A stretch of 42,539 nt of DNA. It comes from a virus. The position numbers and the translations under genes were made by a program. Position 1 is the first letter of the stretch; each line of letters opens with the position of its first letter. Below the pieces are notes generated by a model. It searched no databases. It was not told where the DNA came from and saw only the letters and a program-made list of their open reading frames with translations. The DNA is taken from positions 1 to 42,539 of IMG/VR virus record IMGVR_UViG_3300024518_003154. One strand, 5' to 3'. Below are positions 34,133 to 41,115 of the stretch, piece by piece.

Positions 34133-35476
34133 TTAAAATTCATTCATTAACAATAGGTCACTATATGTTGATAAACTAGGGTCACAAGTAAACAGCAAAC
34201 TACCTAATCCTCCATGCCTATTTTTTGACACAATCATTTCTAACGTATTTGTTAGATCATTCCCGTTCTCATCCTCAGTTATTCCGTAGTAAGATGGACG
34301 CAATAAAAAAACCACACCATCTGCATCTTGCTCAATAGATCCTGATTCTCTTAAATCTGATAATTGGGGTCTCTTGTCTGCTCTAGACTCTACTGCTCTA
34401 GATAGTTGAGCTAAAGCGATAATAGACAAGTCTAATTCTTTTGCTATTATTTTTAGATTCCTAGAAATATGTGATATCTCACCTTCTCTGTTGCCACTAT
34501 ATCCCTTACCTGCTGTCATTAATTGTAAATAATCGATAACAACTACTTCAATTCCATGTTCAATTTTCCATTTGTAAAGCTTTGATCTTAAATACTCTAC
34601 AGTTATCCCTGAAGCATCATCTACATATAATGGAGCAGACCCTATTGTTGACCCTGCATCTAAAACCTTCGTGTATTGGTCAGATGTTAGCTTATGTTTC
34701 TGTACCGACCCGTATGGTATAGAGGATTCTTGTCCTAGCCATCTATTAACTATATGAGAAGATGGCATTTCTAAACTAAAAAAGGCACAAGGAGTAGAAT
34801 TGGTTGTAGCCATTTTTCTAATCATATCTAAAACAACTCCTGTTTTCATCATTCCAGGTCTGCCAGCGAGTATAATTAAATCCCCTTTTTGCCATCCTCC
34901 AAACTTTCTATTAAGGTGTGTTGAGCATATATCAATTCCTGAGAATGGTTTTTCTGATTGCATTCTCTCTTCTATATCAGAAATATTACTTAAAACTAAA
35001 TCTCTTATAGATTTGAATTTTTGTCCAGCTATATTCCCTGAAGCTTCTGCTAACATATTTTGAGCAGTAGACAAGAGACCTAAAACATCCTCTGTCTGAT
35101 CGCAAGCTCTTTTAGATATCAATAACATTTCACCTAAAAGTTTCCTTCTGATAGCGTGTTCAACAAGAATTACACTGTGAGATTCTATACTTTCTCCAGA
35201 TCCTACAGAAGAAGTCAATTCAGCTAGAAAAACTACATCAATACCTGATCCCATTTTTTTGAGTTCATGCATTGTGTTTAGCATATCAGGGATATCACCT
35301 CTTTGATGAACGGCAGATATAGCTTGAAATACAGATCGATTTGTATCTAAATAAAAGCATTCATCCCATAGTCTGTTAGCTACTTTATGAATAGCAGTCT
35401 TTTCCATCATCAAAGTTCCTAGAACGAATCGTTCTATTTTAACATCAGATGGCGGTAAATTCTGTATATCAGTCAT
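34133..35476 (-). CDS. dnaB: Replicative DNA helicase, DnaB family
   Basis: The 447-residue protein has the DnaB N-terminal domain ('LPPSDVKIERFVLGTLMMEK...FYLDTNRSVFQAISAVHQRGD') and the RecA-like helicase domain. The Walker B strand is 'VVVIDYLQLMTAG' (Asp315). 'LAQLSRAVESRADKRPQLSDLRESGSIEQDADGVVFLLRP' carries motif H4 and the arginine finger. It unwinds DNA ahead of the phage fork. The Walker A at 205-212 reads GRPGMMKT: Met210 stands where the invariant Gly before Lys is expected. It overlaps the upstream initiator-like gene by 8 nt. Confidence 0.92.
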   Translation of the reverse strand: MTDIQNLPPSDVKIERFVLGTLMMEKTAIHKVANRLWDECFYLDTNRSVFQAISAVHQRGDIPDMLNTMHELKKMGSGIDVVFLAELTSSVGSGESIESHSVILVEHAIRRKLLGEMLLISKRACDQTEDVLGLLSTAQNMLAEASGNIAGQKFKSIRDLVLSNISDIEERMQSEKPFSGIDICSTHLNRKFGGWQKGDLIILAGRPGMMKTGVVLDMIRKMATTNSTPCAFFSLEMPSSHIVNRWLGQESSIPYGSVQKHKLTSDQYTKVLDAGSTIGSAPLYVDDASGITVEYLRSKLYKWKIEHGIEVVVIDYLQLMTAGKGYSGNREGEISHISRNLKIIAKELDLSIIALAQLSRAVESRADKRPQLSDLRESGSIEQDADGVVFLLRPSYYGITEDENGNDLTNTLEMIVSKNRHGGLGSLLFTCDPSLSTYSDLLLMNEF

Positions 35477-35993
35477 AATTGTTTTTAGGTGCTTGGTAGT
35501 TTATGGATTTAGCAATTTCTTCTTTATCAAATCCATTCTCCTTCCAACGCTTTAGTCTAAGGTTTAAGTCCCATGTTCCTTGTTTTTCGAATAGCAACTT
35601 AGAGTTTGGGCTTTCGTTTGATTCAGTCCAGTAATCGTAGAATTTTCTAAGCATTTCTCCAGAATATCCTTTTTTTAGATACGGAGTTAACTTCTTGTAA
35701 AACTCTTTTCTTCTCTCTTCTTTAGGAATCTTAGGTAATGGTTCAGGTTTTTGTTTAGTTGGAGTGTGTACAACAACTTTTTCTACATCTAGTTTTCTTT
35801 CGTTATTAACTATAAGCCCAACCTCTTCTAGTTCGGCCCATTCTTTTTTCCAAGAATTCTTATTGTGTTTGTTTATATCTCCTATATCAATACCAGTCAT
35901 TAGTATGGCATAAAGTCCTTTAGCTTTGAGGGAAACTCCTGTCGACAGGAGAACCCTATTCGATACTACTGTATAGTCTGATTTATAGCTCAT
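35469..35993 (-). CDS. Replication initiator or helicase-loader-like protein
   Basis: The 174-residue protein begins 'SDYTVVSNRVLLSTGVSLKAKGLYAILMT', the usual opening of phage replisome-organiser winged-helix proteins. It includes 'WKKEWAELEEVGLIVNNE' as recognition helix and wing. After a Pro-rich linker, the C-terminal part ('LRKFYDYWTESNE...FEKQGTWDLNLRLKRWKENG') matches the end of Bacteroidota phage replication proteins that contact the helicase. It overlaps DnaB by 8 nt and the upstream 81-residue gene by 11 nt. The 16-bp palindrome of dispersed motifs lies near its 5' end. Confidence 0.7.
   Translation of the reverse strand: MSYKSDYTVVSNRVLLSTGVSLKAKGLYAILMTGIDIGDINKHNKNSWKKEWAELEEVGLIVNNERKLDVEKVVVHTPTKQKPEPLPKIPKEERRKEFYKKLTPYLKKGYSGEMLRKFYDYWTESNESPNSKLLFEKQGTWDLNLRLKRWKENGFDKEEIAKSINYQAPKNNYD
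35936..35951. repeat. Back-to-back dispersed motif (16-bp perfect palindrome)
   Basis: CTCCTGTCGACAGGAG joins an exact rightward site (35944-35955, GACAGGAGAACC, site 17) and a leftward arm that differs by one base at the outer end. It encodes Leu-Leu-Ser-Thr-Gly in the initiator-like gene. Confidence 0.75.
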
Positions 35994-36228
35994 CTTCCAA
36001 GAGTTCCTTTAAACGTATAGTAGCTGTAGCCACGCTTGTTTGCCCGAAATCAGAAGTTCTTCCTTGTATAACCCTGCTATATCTATCAATAAGCATATCT
36101 CTCAACGAAGGGTTTTTTGAAAAATCTTGTGTCCCATCATACATAGGGTATCCATTCCTTAAATCATTTCTATTGGCTTGAGTCATTGGCTGACAAACCT
36201 CGAACGTTCTTAATTTTCTATCTATCAT
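35983..36228 (-). CDS. Hypothetical protein, 81 residues
   Basis: A basic, mostly helical protein with 'MTQANRNDLRNGYPMYDGTQDFSKNPSLRDMLIDRYSRVIQG' in the middle. It starts 18 nt after the -7 box of the first 79-bp promoter repeat and overlaps the initiator-like gene by 11 nt, so it is the first gene of the replication operon. That place suggests a role in replication control. I do not recognise the family. Confidence 0.6.
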   Translation of the reverse strand: MIDRKLRTFEVCQPMTQANRNDLRNGYPMYDGTQDFSKNPSLRDMLIDRYSRVIQGRTSDFGQTSVATATIRLKELLEDEL

Positions 36229-36245
36229 GTTATTTTTTTTAAGTT

Positions 36246-36324
36246 ACAAACATACCACAATATACCATGTTCATTTGGTTTAAAAGGCGTTTTGGTATGT
36301 ATAGTGCATTTTACTCAGTTGTTA
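36246..36324 (-). promoter_or_regulatory. 79-bp promoter repeat, copy 1
   Basis: It contains TATGTTTG (36254-36247, minus strand), matching TAnnTTTG, in front of the replication operon. ACATACC and GGTATGT form inverted arms inside it. It differs from copy 2 at five of 79 positions. Confidence 0.75.
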
Positions 36325-36331
36325 TAATCAA

Positions 36332-36490
36332 TTAATCAGAAAAAACAGGTTCGGTTTCTTCCATTATTAACACCTCGCTACCCTTAACAATTATTTCTTC
36401 AATATTACACCAACTTTCACCATTTGAGATGACGACAATTTTATCGTTATCTATTTTATCCAATTTTTCTTTTAGTTCTTTTACCGTCAT
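36332..36490 (-). CDS. 52-residue conserved-type small phage protein
   Basis: The frame from ATG at 36490 reads 'MTVKELKEKLDKIDNDKIVVIS' followed by 'SWCNIEEIIVKGSEVLIMEE'. That is the pattern of small phage proteins in which an N-terminal helix 'KELIEKLxKLDPDKEVVI' leads into short beta strands. Coding is supported by this resemblance and by the fit between the promoter repeat and the next intergenic element. Its 3' end is 7 nt from the promoter repeat. Function unknown. Confidence 0.65.
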   Translation of the reverse strand: MTVKELKEKLDKIDNDKIVVISNGESWCNIEEIIVKGSEVLIMEETEPVFSD

Positions 36491-36564
36491 TTTTTCTAAT
36501 TAAAATATTATAACATTGTTTAAAATTCATTAAAACGAAATTTTACACCTACCATTAGCTGTAA

Positions 36565-36777
36565 TTACTTTCTAGTTCTAATTTCGCTCCATCTAAAGTC
36601 TTCTAACTGTGATAAACTCCAAACACTCTCGTTTTTATTCAAATCATCTCTATATTCAACAGTCCCAAAAAAGCGAAGACCTATTTTTTTACACTCGTAA
36701 ATAACACTTCCTTTATATAGGTTAGAGAACTCACATTCTTCATTTGCGTACTTTTCTATTAATTCTTTCAATTCCAT
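36565..36777 (-). CDS. Hypothetical protein, 70 residues
   Basis: I place the start at the ATG at 36777 ('MELKELIEKYANEECEFSNLYKG') because the 15 residues upstream would lie in the palindromic intergenic element. The protein has an N-terminal helix and then a beta-rich part ending 'SQLEDFRWSEIRTRK'. The stop is followed by an AT-rich spacer of the cassette-element type (AGCTAATGG...). Function unknown; length and style suit a cassette-type accessory protein. Confidence 0.55.
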   Translation of the reverse strand: MELKELIEKYANEECEFSNLYKGSVIYECKKIGLRFFGTVEYRDDLNKNESVWSLSQLEDFRWSEIRTRK

Positions 36778-36793
36778 AATTCTATCAATAACA

Positions 36794-36886
36794 GCTAACA
36801 CTGTATAAAACAGCATAGCCAATTAAACATTTATTTTTAATAACCTACTTTACTGCTAGGCTACGCAGTTTATACTCAACGTTAGC
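36794..36886. repeat. 93-bp imperfect palindrome, attC-like
   Basis: Outer GCTAAC (36794) pairs with GTTAGC (36881-36886), then TATAAA with TTTATA, and then inner GCATAGCC with GGCTACGC with one mismatch. The arms are separated by short unpaired spacers and close on a 38-nt loop. Paired outer and inner boxes with mismatched spacers are the architecture of integron attC sites. Confidence 0.6.
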
Positions 36887-36887
36887 A

Positions 36888-37241
36888 TTAATTATTTTTA
36901 CTAACGATATTTCTATACATAGACAAGAAAGGAACACGCCATCCTGCTACTTTAACTTTGTAAGTCTTACCTACCGTAAATTTATTTTGATAATCCGCAG
37001 AGTTAAATTTAAAGTATAACCAACTGTCTGTATTTTCAAACACTTCTGTTTCAGAGTAAATAATAAATTTACTTTCTATGTTCTCACCTTTACCAGTAGT
37101 AATCCTTTCTTTTTCTTCAATGCTTACTTCAATGGTTTCTGCACTCATTTTGTAGGCTATTGGATAAGCCGTAAAAATCACTAATGCTAACACAATGTAT
37201 AATGCATAGCCACTAAATAGTCTTTTAAATAATCTGTTCAT
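36888..37241 (-). CDS. DUF1523-like membrane protein
   Basis: The 117-residue protein has one N-terminal membrane helix (about residues 13-30) and a beta-rich soluble part with 'EVFENTDSWLYFKFNSADYQNKF' and 'YKVKVAGWRVPFLSMYRNIV'. Those two blocks closely resemble the DUF1523 family found in phages and proteobacteria, whose function is not known. The gene sits between two palindromic elements. The helix would place it in the inner membrane with the domain outside. Confidence 0.65.
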   Translation of the reverse strand: MNRLFKRLFSGYALYIVLALVIFTAYPIAYKMSAETIEVSIEEKERITTGKGENIESKFIIYSETEVFENTDSWLYFKFNSADYQNKFTVGKTYKVKVAGWRVPFLSMYRNIVSKNN

Positions 37242-37318
37242 TTTTATATAATTTAATTGTTAATATTCAAGTTTGTAGCTTTTAAAGTGGCTACGACACC
37301 ATACACAAACCATTGTGC

Positions 37319-37525
37319 TTAATTGTGTTCGTCACACACATAACCACTATTTGCCCCGTTGTTTCCGTATCTTGGGCTTTTTCCATTTCTACAAAATCCT
37401 TCATCACTTGGTTCTTCATCGTCAAAATAAGCATCTCTAAAGCTCTCAAAGTATTTGCAATTAATGCAACTAAGCACAACATTTTGTATAGTGCATTGTT
37501 CCTTCTTTTTACTTTCTTCTTCCAT
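37319..37525 (-). CDS. Cysteine-rich small protein
   Basis: The 68-residue protein has Cys-x2-Cys in 'LSCINCKYFESF', then 'DEGFCRNGKSP' and 'SGYVCDEH'. Four or five cysteines plus a C-terminal His could form one zinc site. This pattern recurs in small uncharacterised phage and plasmid proteins. An overlapping frame is less regular, so I prefer this one. It lies between two palindromic elements of the cassette-like array. Confidence 0.6.
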   Translation of the reverse strand: MEEESKKKEQCTIQNVVLSCINCKYFESFRDAYFDDEEPSDEGFCRNGKSPRYGNNGANSGYVCDEHN

Positions 37526-37554
37526 TATTTATAAGTTTTTGATATTAATTTACT

Positions 37555-37615
37555 TTAGTGTCAACGCACCATACAAGGGGCGTTGTAGTGCATTAAAACG
37601 ACACCACAACACTAA
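37555..37615. repeat. Nested palindromic element, attC-like
   Basis: Outer TTAGTGT (37555-37561) pairs with ACACTAA (37609-37615). Inside, CAACGC (37562-37567) pairs with GCGTTG (37580-37585), and two more base pairs follow a mismatch. Confidence 0.45.
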
Positions 37616-37633
37616 TATAAAATCAATAAATTA

Positions 37634-37807
37634 TTACTTTGTCCGTTCACACTTACTCATTAGCTGGCTATACAAAATACCTTTTTCAGTAATGTATGTA
37701 TTCATATTTCCGCACCACATATAACCTTGCTTGCCTAGTTTGTTCATCTCTTTTTCAAATGTGTTTTTATCTCCTTCTACTACAATGTAATCTGTCTTAT
37801 AATCCAT
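37634..37807 (-). CDS. 57-residue hypothetical protein
   Basis: Read from ATG at 37807: 'MDYKTDYIVVEGDKNTFEKEMNKLGKQGYMW' then 'YITEKGILYSQLMSKC'. The first part resembles the short domain in which a strand 'IVV' is followed by a helix 'TFEKEMNKLGKQGY', common in small phage and plasmid 'DUF4177-like' proteins. It fills the gap between two small genes exactly and has no rival frame. Function unknown. Confidence 0.6.
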   Translation of the reverse strand: MDYKTDYIVVEGDKNTFEKEMNKLGKQGYMWCGNMNTYITEKGILYSQLMSKCERTK

Positions 37808-37831
37808 AATTTTCTGTTTTTATATTTAACG

Positions 37832-38047
37832 TTATATGGTATTTAATCTTTCTGTAATGAAAAACACCTCTAACTCTTCTTTATATTTGGTTCTTAATCG
37901 TTTCGTGTCAATCCTATTATATGAGTCAAATAATCTAATTATTTGTTTTGTTATATCTAAATTCTTTCTTAAATCTCCTTCTTTATAATTATCAACCTTG
38001 TTTTTAACTTCTTTTTCTATTTCATTAAAATATTCTTCCGTAATCAA
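37832..38047 (-). CDS. Hypothetical helical protein, 71 residues, TTG start
   Basis: The whole product is helical, basic and acidic in alternation ('EYFNEIEKEVKNKVDNYKEGDLRKNLDITKQIIRLFDSY'). No ATG is available in the N-terminal part, so translation most likely starts at the TTG at 38047, 6 nt before the hairpin at 38054. The upstream element belongs to the cassette-like family. Function unknown. Confidence 0.5.
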   Translation of the reverse strand: MITEEYFNEIEKEVKNKVDNYKEGDLRKNLDITKQIIRLFDSYNRIDTKRLRTKYKEELEVFFITERLNTI

Positions 38048-38053
38048 TTAACA

Positions 38054-38091
38054 CCACGTAACACATTGTAAAAATAATAGCTGTTATGTGG
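38054..38091. repeat. Hairpin element in the cassette-like array
   Basis: CCACGTAACA (38054-38063) pairs with TGTTATGTGG (38082-38091), with one G-U pair and an 18-nt loop. The remaining 38092-38180 is AT-rich intergenic sequence with no gene visible. Confidence 0.5.
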
Positions 38092-38180
38092 GTTTATTTA
38101 GCTATTACTTGTTTATATTGGGTAGTTGGTATTTCCGTTAGTATCCACAATATACAGATGTTATTTGAAGTAACAAATTG

Positions 38181-39269
38181 TTACTCGTTTATATTGTAAA
38201 TATCTTTCAACCCTTTTGACACGTTTAATCTGCCCCTTCCTAGTCGATCTTTAGTCCAAGATACTTTAAGTTGTTTACCTTCAAATGGATACATAGCGTG
38301 GGTATAGTCTCCTTGTTGAAAATGTCTCTTCATTTCTACATCAAGGGCTGAGACTTCATTTTGGATCTCTTTAATTTGATCTTTTAACAACTCCCTTTCA
38401 TACGCTACATCTAAAAGCTCAGGAGAGCCTTTTACTTCAACGATCTCTTGTGGGGGGATCAACCATTCATTTAACCATTCGGAGTCTTCAGGAGTGTTAA
38501 AATCAGGCTCTAGAGACTGGAGAACCCCAACGCCCTCCATTTGTTTTTTAGTGAAGTCTCTCATATCTGTATTTACGTATGTTTCAACTCCATATTCTTC
38601 TTTTATTTCTCTTGCAGCGAGGACTCTATCCCAGAACTCTGTTGATCGTTGTATAATCTCGTCCTGAAGATGAGGAATTGGTTCGATAGGATAGTACTCA
38701 TACATTGTACCATCAATCCGTTGGAATATCCCTCCTTTTTTGATTCCCGTGACAAGCATTTGCATTTGCACCTGGAGAATATATGCTAAATCTACCCCGT
38801 ATTTATGTCCTTTAACCGCATAGTTAGATGTGTTTTTTATTTCGGTTATAACTTTAGGTGTGTCAAGTTCATCTATTCCATCTAGGTTTACGAATAAATG
38901 AGGTATATCTTCATTTCGCCAAACGGTTGGGTCATCAAGGCATTCCCTTAGCTTTACCTTGCTTTTATAATTCTCCCACATCTCTAAGGTTTGTTCTTTC
39001 GCTGAAGATCCTTCTATGGGGTAATATTGAAACCTGTTCCTAATTACTTCCTCATCAAATGTCCCTGCATAGGTATAAATAGAAGGTTCGTTTTCTATCT
39101 CCTCTCCTATTTTTCGATAGTAAAGTTTACTTAATGGAGTCCATTTTGATAAATTGAATAGTCCTGATATTTCTGAAGCCCCTAATCCTGATGGGCCAAG
39201 AACATTTGTTCTGTATTCTTGCCATTCATCAAATGTTTGATCTCCTTTATTTATTCTAATTATAGCCAT
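38181..39269 (-). CDS. YqaJ-family recombination exonuclease
   Basis: The 362-residue protein has 'GASEISGLFNLSKWTPLSKLYYRKIG' (residues 30-55), Asp130 in 'VNLDGID', Glu143-x-Lys145 in 'VITEIKNT', and 'YILQVQMQMLVTG' (163-175). These are the catalytic and helical motifs of YqaJ/lambda-exonuclease-type enzymes. They chew one strand of duplex DNA to prepare it for annealing, with partners of the Erf/RecT/Bet type; such a partner is encoded at 40450-41115. A C-terminal helical extension of about 100 residues is longer than usual. It starts 12 nt after the -7 box of promoter repeat 2. Confidence 0.85.
   Translation of the reverse strand: MAIIRINKGDQTFDEWQEYRTNVLGPSGLGASEISGLFNLSKWTPLSKLYYRKIGEEIENEPSIYTYAGTFDEEVIRNRFQYYPIEGSSAKEQTLEMWENYKSKVKLRECLDDPTVWRNEDIPHLFVNLDGIDELDTPKVITEIKNTSNYAVKGHKYGVDLAYILQVQMQMLVTGIKKGGIFQRIDGTMYEYYPIEPIPHLQDEIIQRSTEFWDRVLAAREIKEEYGVETYVNTDMRDFTKKQMEGVGVLQSLEPDFNTPEDSEWLNEWLIPPQEIVEVKGSPELLDVAYERELLKDQIKEIQNEVSALDVEMKRHFQQGDYTHAMYPFEGKQLKVSWTKDRLGRGRLNVSKGLKDIYNINE
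38515..38526 (+). repeat. Dispersed motif site 18
   Basis: GACTGGAGAACC, antisense inside the YqaJ-family gene. Confidence 0.7.
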
Positions 39270-39280
39270 AATTTTAAATT

Positions 39281-39359
39281 ACAAACATACCACAATTTAC
39301 CATGTTCATTTAGTTTAAACAGCGTTTTGGTATGTCTAGTGCATTTTACTCAGTTGTTA
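39281..39359 (-). promoter_or_regulatory. 79-bp promoter repeat, copy 2
   Basis: TATGTTTG lies at 39289-39282 on the minus strand in front of the exonuclease gene. The inner arms ACATACC and GGTATGT are intact, and the last 25 bp match the other copies almost perfectly. Confidence 0.75.
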
Positions 39360-39368
39360 GTGGTAATA

Positions 39369-39557
39369 TTATCCCCAAGTTTTACACTCTACAATAGAAT
39401 ACTTGCCACTTTCACTCCATAATACAGCTCTATCATAGTCTGTATAATAACCGTATGTTTTTAATTCATCATCTTCTATTCTGTAAAGAAGCCAAATACT
39501 ACCACTAACACCGTATATAGCAAATAGCTTTTTTAGGTATTTAAAAAGTCTTTTCAT
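39369..39557 (-). CDS. Small hypothetical protein, 62 residues
   Basis: The product begins with a basic segment 'MKRLFKYLKKLF', then a short hydrophobic stretch 'AIYGVSGSIWLLY', which may be a weak membrane anchor. A beta part rich in Tyr/Asp follows. Its stop is 9 nt from promoter repeat 2. It belongs to the array of small leftward genes. No family was recognised. Confidence 0.5.
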   Translation of the reverse strand: MKRLFKYLKKLFAIYGVSGSIWLLYRIEDDELKTYGYYTDYDRAVLWSESGKYSIVECKTWG

Positions 39558-39628
39558 AATTCTAATTTTTTGTATTGTTTAATTAATTTTAGTGATAGCT
39601 ACTTGCCATACACAACTGTTAGCCACAA

Positions 39629-39817
39629 TTACTTTTCCATAATTGGTTGCCAACATTTGTGACACATTCCGTGTTCTCTGTCTTTATCATCATAAGGCTT
39701 GTTGCACTCGTAACAGTAGCTAACATTGTATAAAAAACATTGCTCTGCTTGGTGCTGTTTACCAAATAATCCATTCTCTTCTTGTTCGTGGGCTTCCCCA
39801 AATAATTCATAATCCAT
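39629..39817 (-). CDS. Small zinc-ribbon protein
   Basis: The 62-residue protein has 'SYCYECNKPYD' and 'GMCHKCWQPIM', two CxxC knuckles 15 residues apart forming a zinc ribbon at the C-terminal half. The alternative overlapping frame lacks this pattern, which decides the frame. An attC-like element (GTGGCTAACAG...) follows its stop at lower coordinates. Function unknown, possibly nucleic-acid or protein binding. Confidence 0.6.
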   Translation of the reverse strand: MDYELFGEAHEQEENGLFGKQHQAEQCFLYNVSYCYECNKPYDDKDREHGMCHKCWQPIMEK

Positions 39818-39844
39818 ATCGCTACGATTTTTTATACGTTTAAG

Positions 39845-40087
39845 TTATTTAGAACATGTAAGCAAACGCTCAATCTCTCTTGCTACGTTTCTTGTCATAC
39901 CTGCGGTAAACTTAGTTTGTGCAGGTTCTCTTTTTGGTGATTGTAACCAATCATATAACCTTTGTAATTCAAAATCAGAAGAATCACTAACAACCCCCAT
40001 TATTTCACTTATCATTTTATCCTTATTCTCTCTACCTACTAAGTAATTACCCTCAAGGTGTTTTTCTACTATTTCTGTTAATTTCAT
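39845..40087 (-). CDS. Hypothetical protein, 80 residues
   Basis: A helical protein with a short N-terminal helix 'LTEIVEKHLEGNY'. It continues 'FELQRLYDWLQSPKREPAQTKFTAGMTRNVAREIERLL', ending in Cys-Ser-Lys. The gap to the next gene contains a weak GCTACG...TTTATAC relative of the cassette elements. No family was recognised. Confidence 0.5.
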   Translation of the reverse strand: MKLTEIVEKHLEGNYLVGRENKDKMISEIMGVVSDSSDFELQRLYDWLQSPKREPAQTKFTAGMTRNVAREIERLLTCSK

Positions 40088-40139
40088 TAGTCATTTCGGT
40101 TTACTTAATCGGATAATTTCCGTTTATCTATACTTATAC

Positions 40140-40466
40140 TTACACCCAAGTATTATAGTTTTTTCTGTGATTATACTCTATTTTTAAGACTTCAGCATAC
40201 TCAAACACCCAGTTAAACTTTTTAACATCTCTTGCTTTGAATCCATGTATCTCTTGGTGGATCTCTGGTCGACAGATAAGAATATTCCTTTTATCTAGCC
40301 TCCCTTCAGGTGTAGATCCTTTGCTGAGTATATGATGAAAGTACCAAATTGAGAATGAAGGGGGGAGAGGCTTCCCCGTAACTTCACAGATACGAGGTTT
40401 CTCTTCCCACAATTCCTTCATCATTTGATGCTCTTGTTGTTTGAGTTTTTTACTTTTTGCCGACAT
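40140..40466 (-). CDS. HNH-like endonuclease
   Basis: The 108-residue protein has 'ICEVTGKPLP' (Cys27), then 'SIWYFHHILSKGSTPEGRLDKRNILICRPEIHQEIH', placing His44-His45, Asn61 and His70/His74 in the order of an HNH nuclease. The 'FHHILSKG...RNILI' wording resembles recombination endonucleases near phage annealing genes. Its start lies 17 nt inside the annealing-protein gene, so the two are probably made together. Substrate unknown. Confidence 0.65.
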   Translation of the reverse strand: MSAKSKKLKQQEHQMMKELWEEKPRICEVTGKPLPPSFSIWYFHHILSKGSTPEGRLDKRNILICRPEIHQEIHGFKARDVKKFNWVFEYAEVLKIEYNHRKNYNTWV

Positions 40467-41115
40467 TCTTCACTTGTTTAGTGATTTCAGAAGCAGCATC
40501 ATCCATTTTTGCTTGGTTTATAGGTTTAAAGTATTTTGAAGGTTTTGTTCCTTTATTAAGATCCATTACTATCTTTCTAAGATCCTCCAGTTTTTCAGGA
40601 TTAATCTCGTCTTTATCCAATATTTCTAATGCTAGGCATACTTGATCTTGAGTCACTTTAAATTTAGTCTCAAGGATTTTTAATGCGATATTTACAGACT
40701 CCCCATGACTTTTGGGTTTAGCTTCAATTTCTTGGATCTCCTGTGCCCGTTGAACTTCATCTAAAGAAGCAACTGCTCCATCAACACCTATCCCTAATAT
40801 CCCTAATGCCCGTCCAAATGCACTTGTTTCTGCATTTTCCGTGTGAGATGTGCTATTAATGAAGCCATTCCCTTTTAATTCCATAGCTGTCCCTTCAGCT
40901 ACAATAACTCCTTCAGAATTCCTTATCACGCCTTTGGCTATCGCTAATTTTTCATCTAGATGAATCCACTCTGTTCTAAGGCTATATCCTCTATATGTTT
41001 CAGATTCTCTAAAATACCTAAGTCTTTCAGCAACTTCAACATATTGTTTAGGCCCGTTTTTAGTCTTGAGAGTTATTGATTTTAATGGTCTAACTCCTTT
41101 TTTTTGATCTGTCAT
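40450..41115 (-). CDS. Single-strand annealing protein, Erf/Rad52-like
   Basis: The 221-residue protein opens with 'YVEVAERLRYFRES', continues with 'YSLRTEWIHLDEKLAIAKGVIRNSEGVIVAEGTAMEL', and has 'ENAETSAFGRALGILGIG' (residues 93-110). That block is the conserved signature of a common phage annealing family related to Erf and Rad52-like proteins. The C-terminal 100 residues are helical and Lys-rich. With the YqaJ exonuclease it would form a two-part recombination system that repairs or joins phage DNA ends. It overlaps the HNH gene and, by four bases, the next gene. Confidence 0.7.
   Translation of the reverse strand: MTDQKKGVRPLKSITLKTKNGPKQYVEVAERLRYFRESETYRGYSLRTEWIHLDEKLAIAKGVIRNSEGVIVAEGTAMELKGNGFINSTSHTENAETSAFGRALGILGIGVDGAVASLDEVQRAQEIQEIEAKPKSHGESVNIALKILETKFKVTQDQVCLALEILDKDEINPEKLEDLRKIVMDLNKGTKPSKYFKPINQAKMDDAASEITKQVKNVGKK

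Noticed and set aside
37291-37482. Overlapping leftward frame of 63 codons
   Set aside because: The other frame (37319-37525) has a coherent cysteine pattern and fits the intergenic elements better.
39619-39810. Alternative leftward frame overlapping the zinc-ribbon gene
   Set aside because: It lacks the paired CxxC motifs and has no recognisable order of its own.
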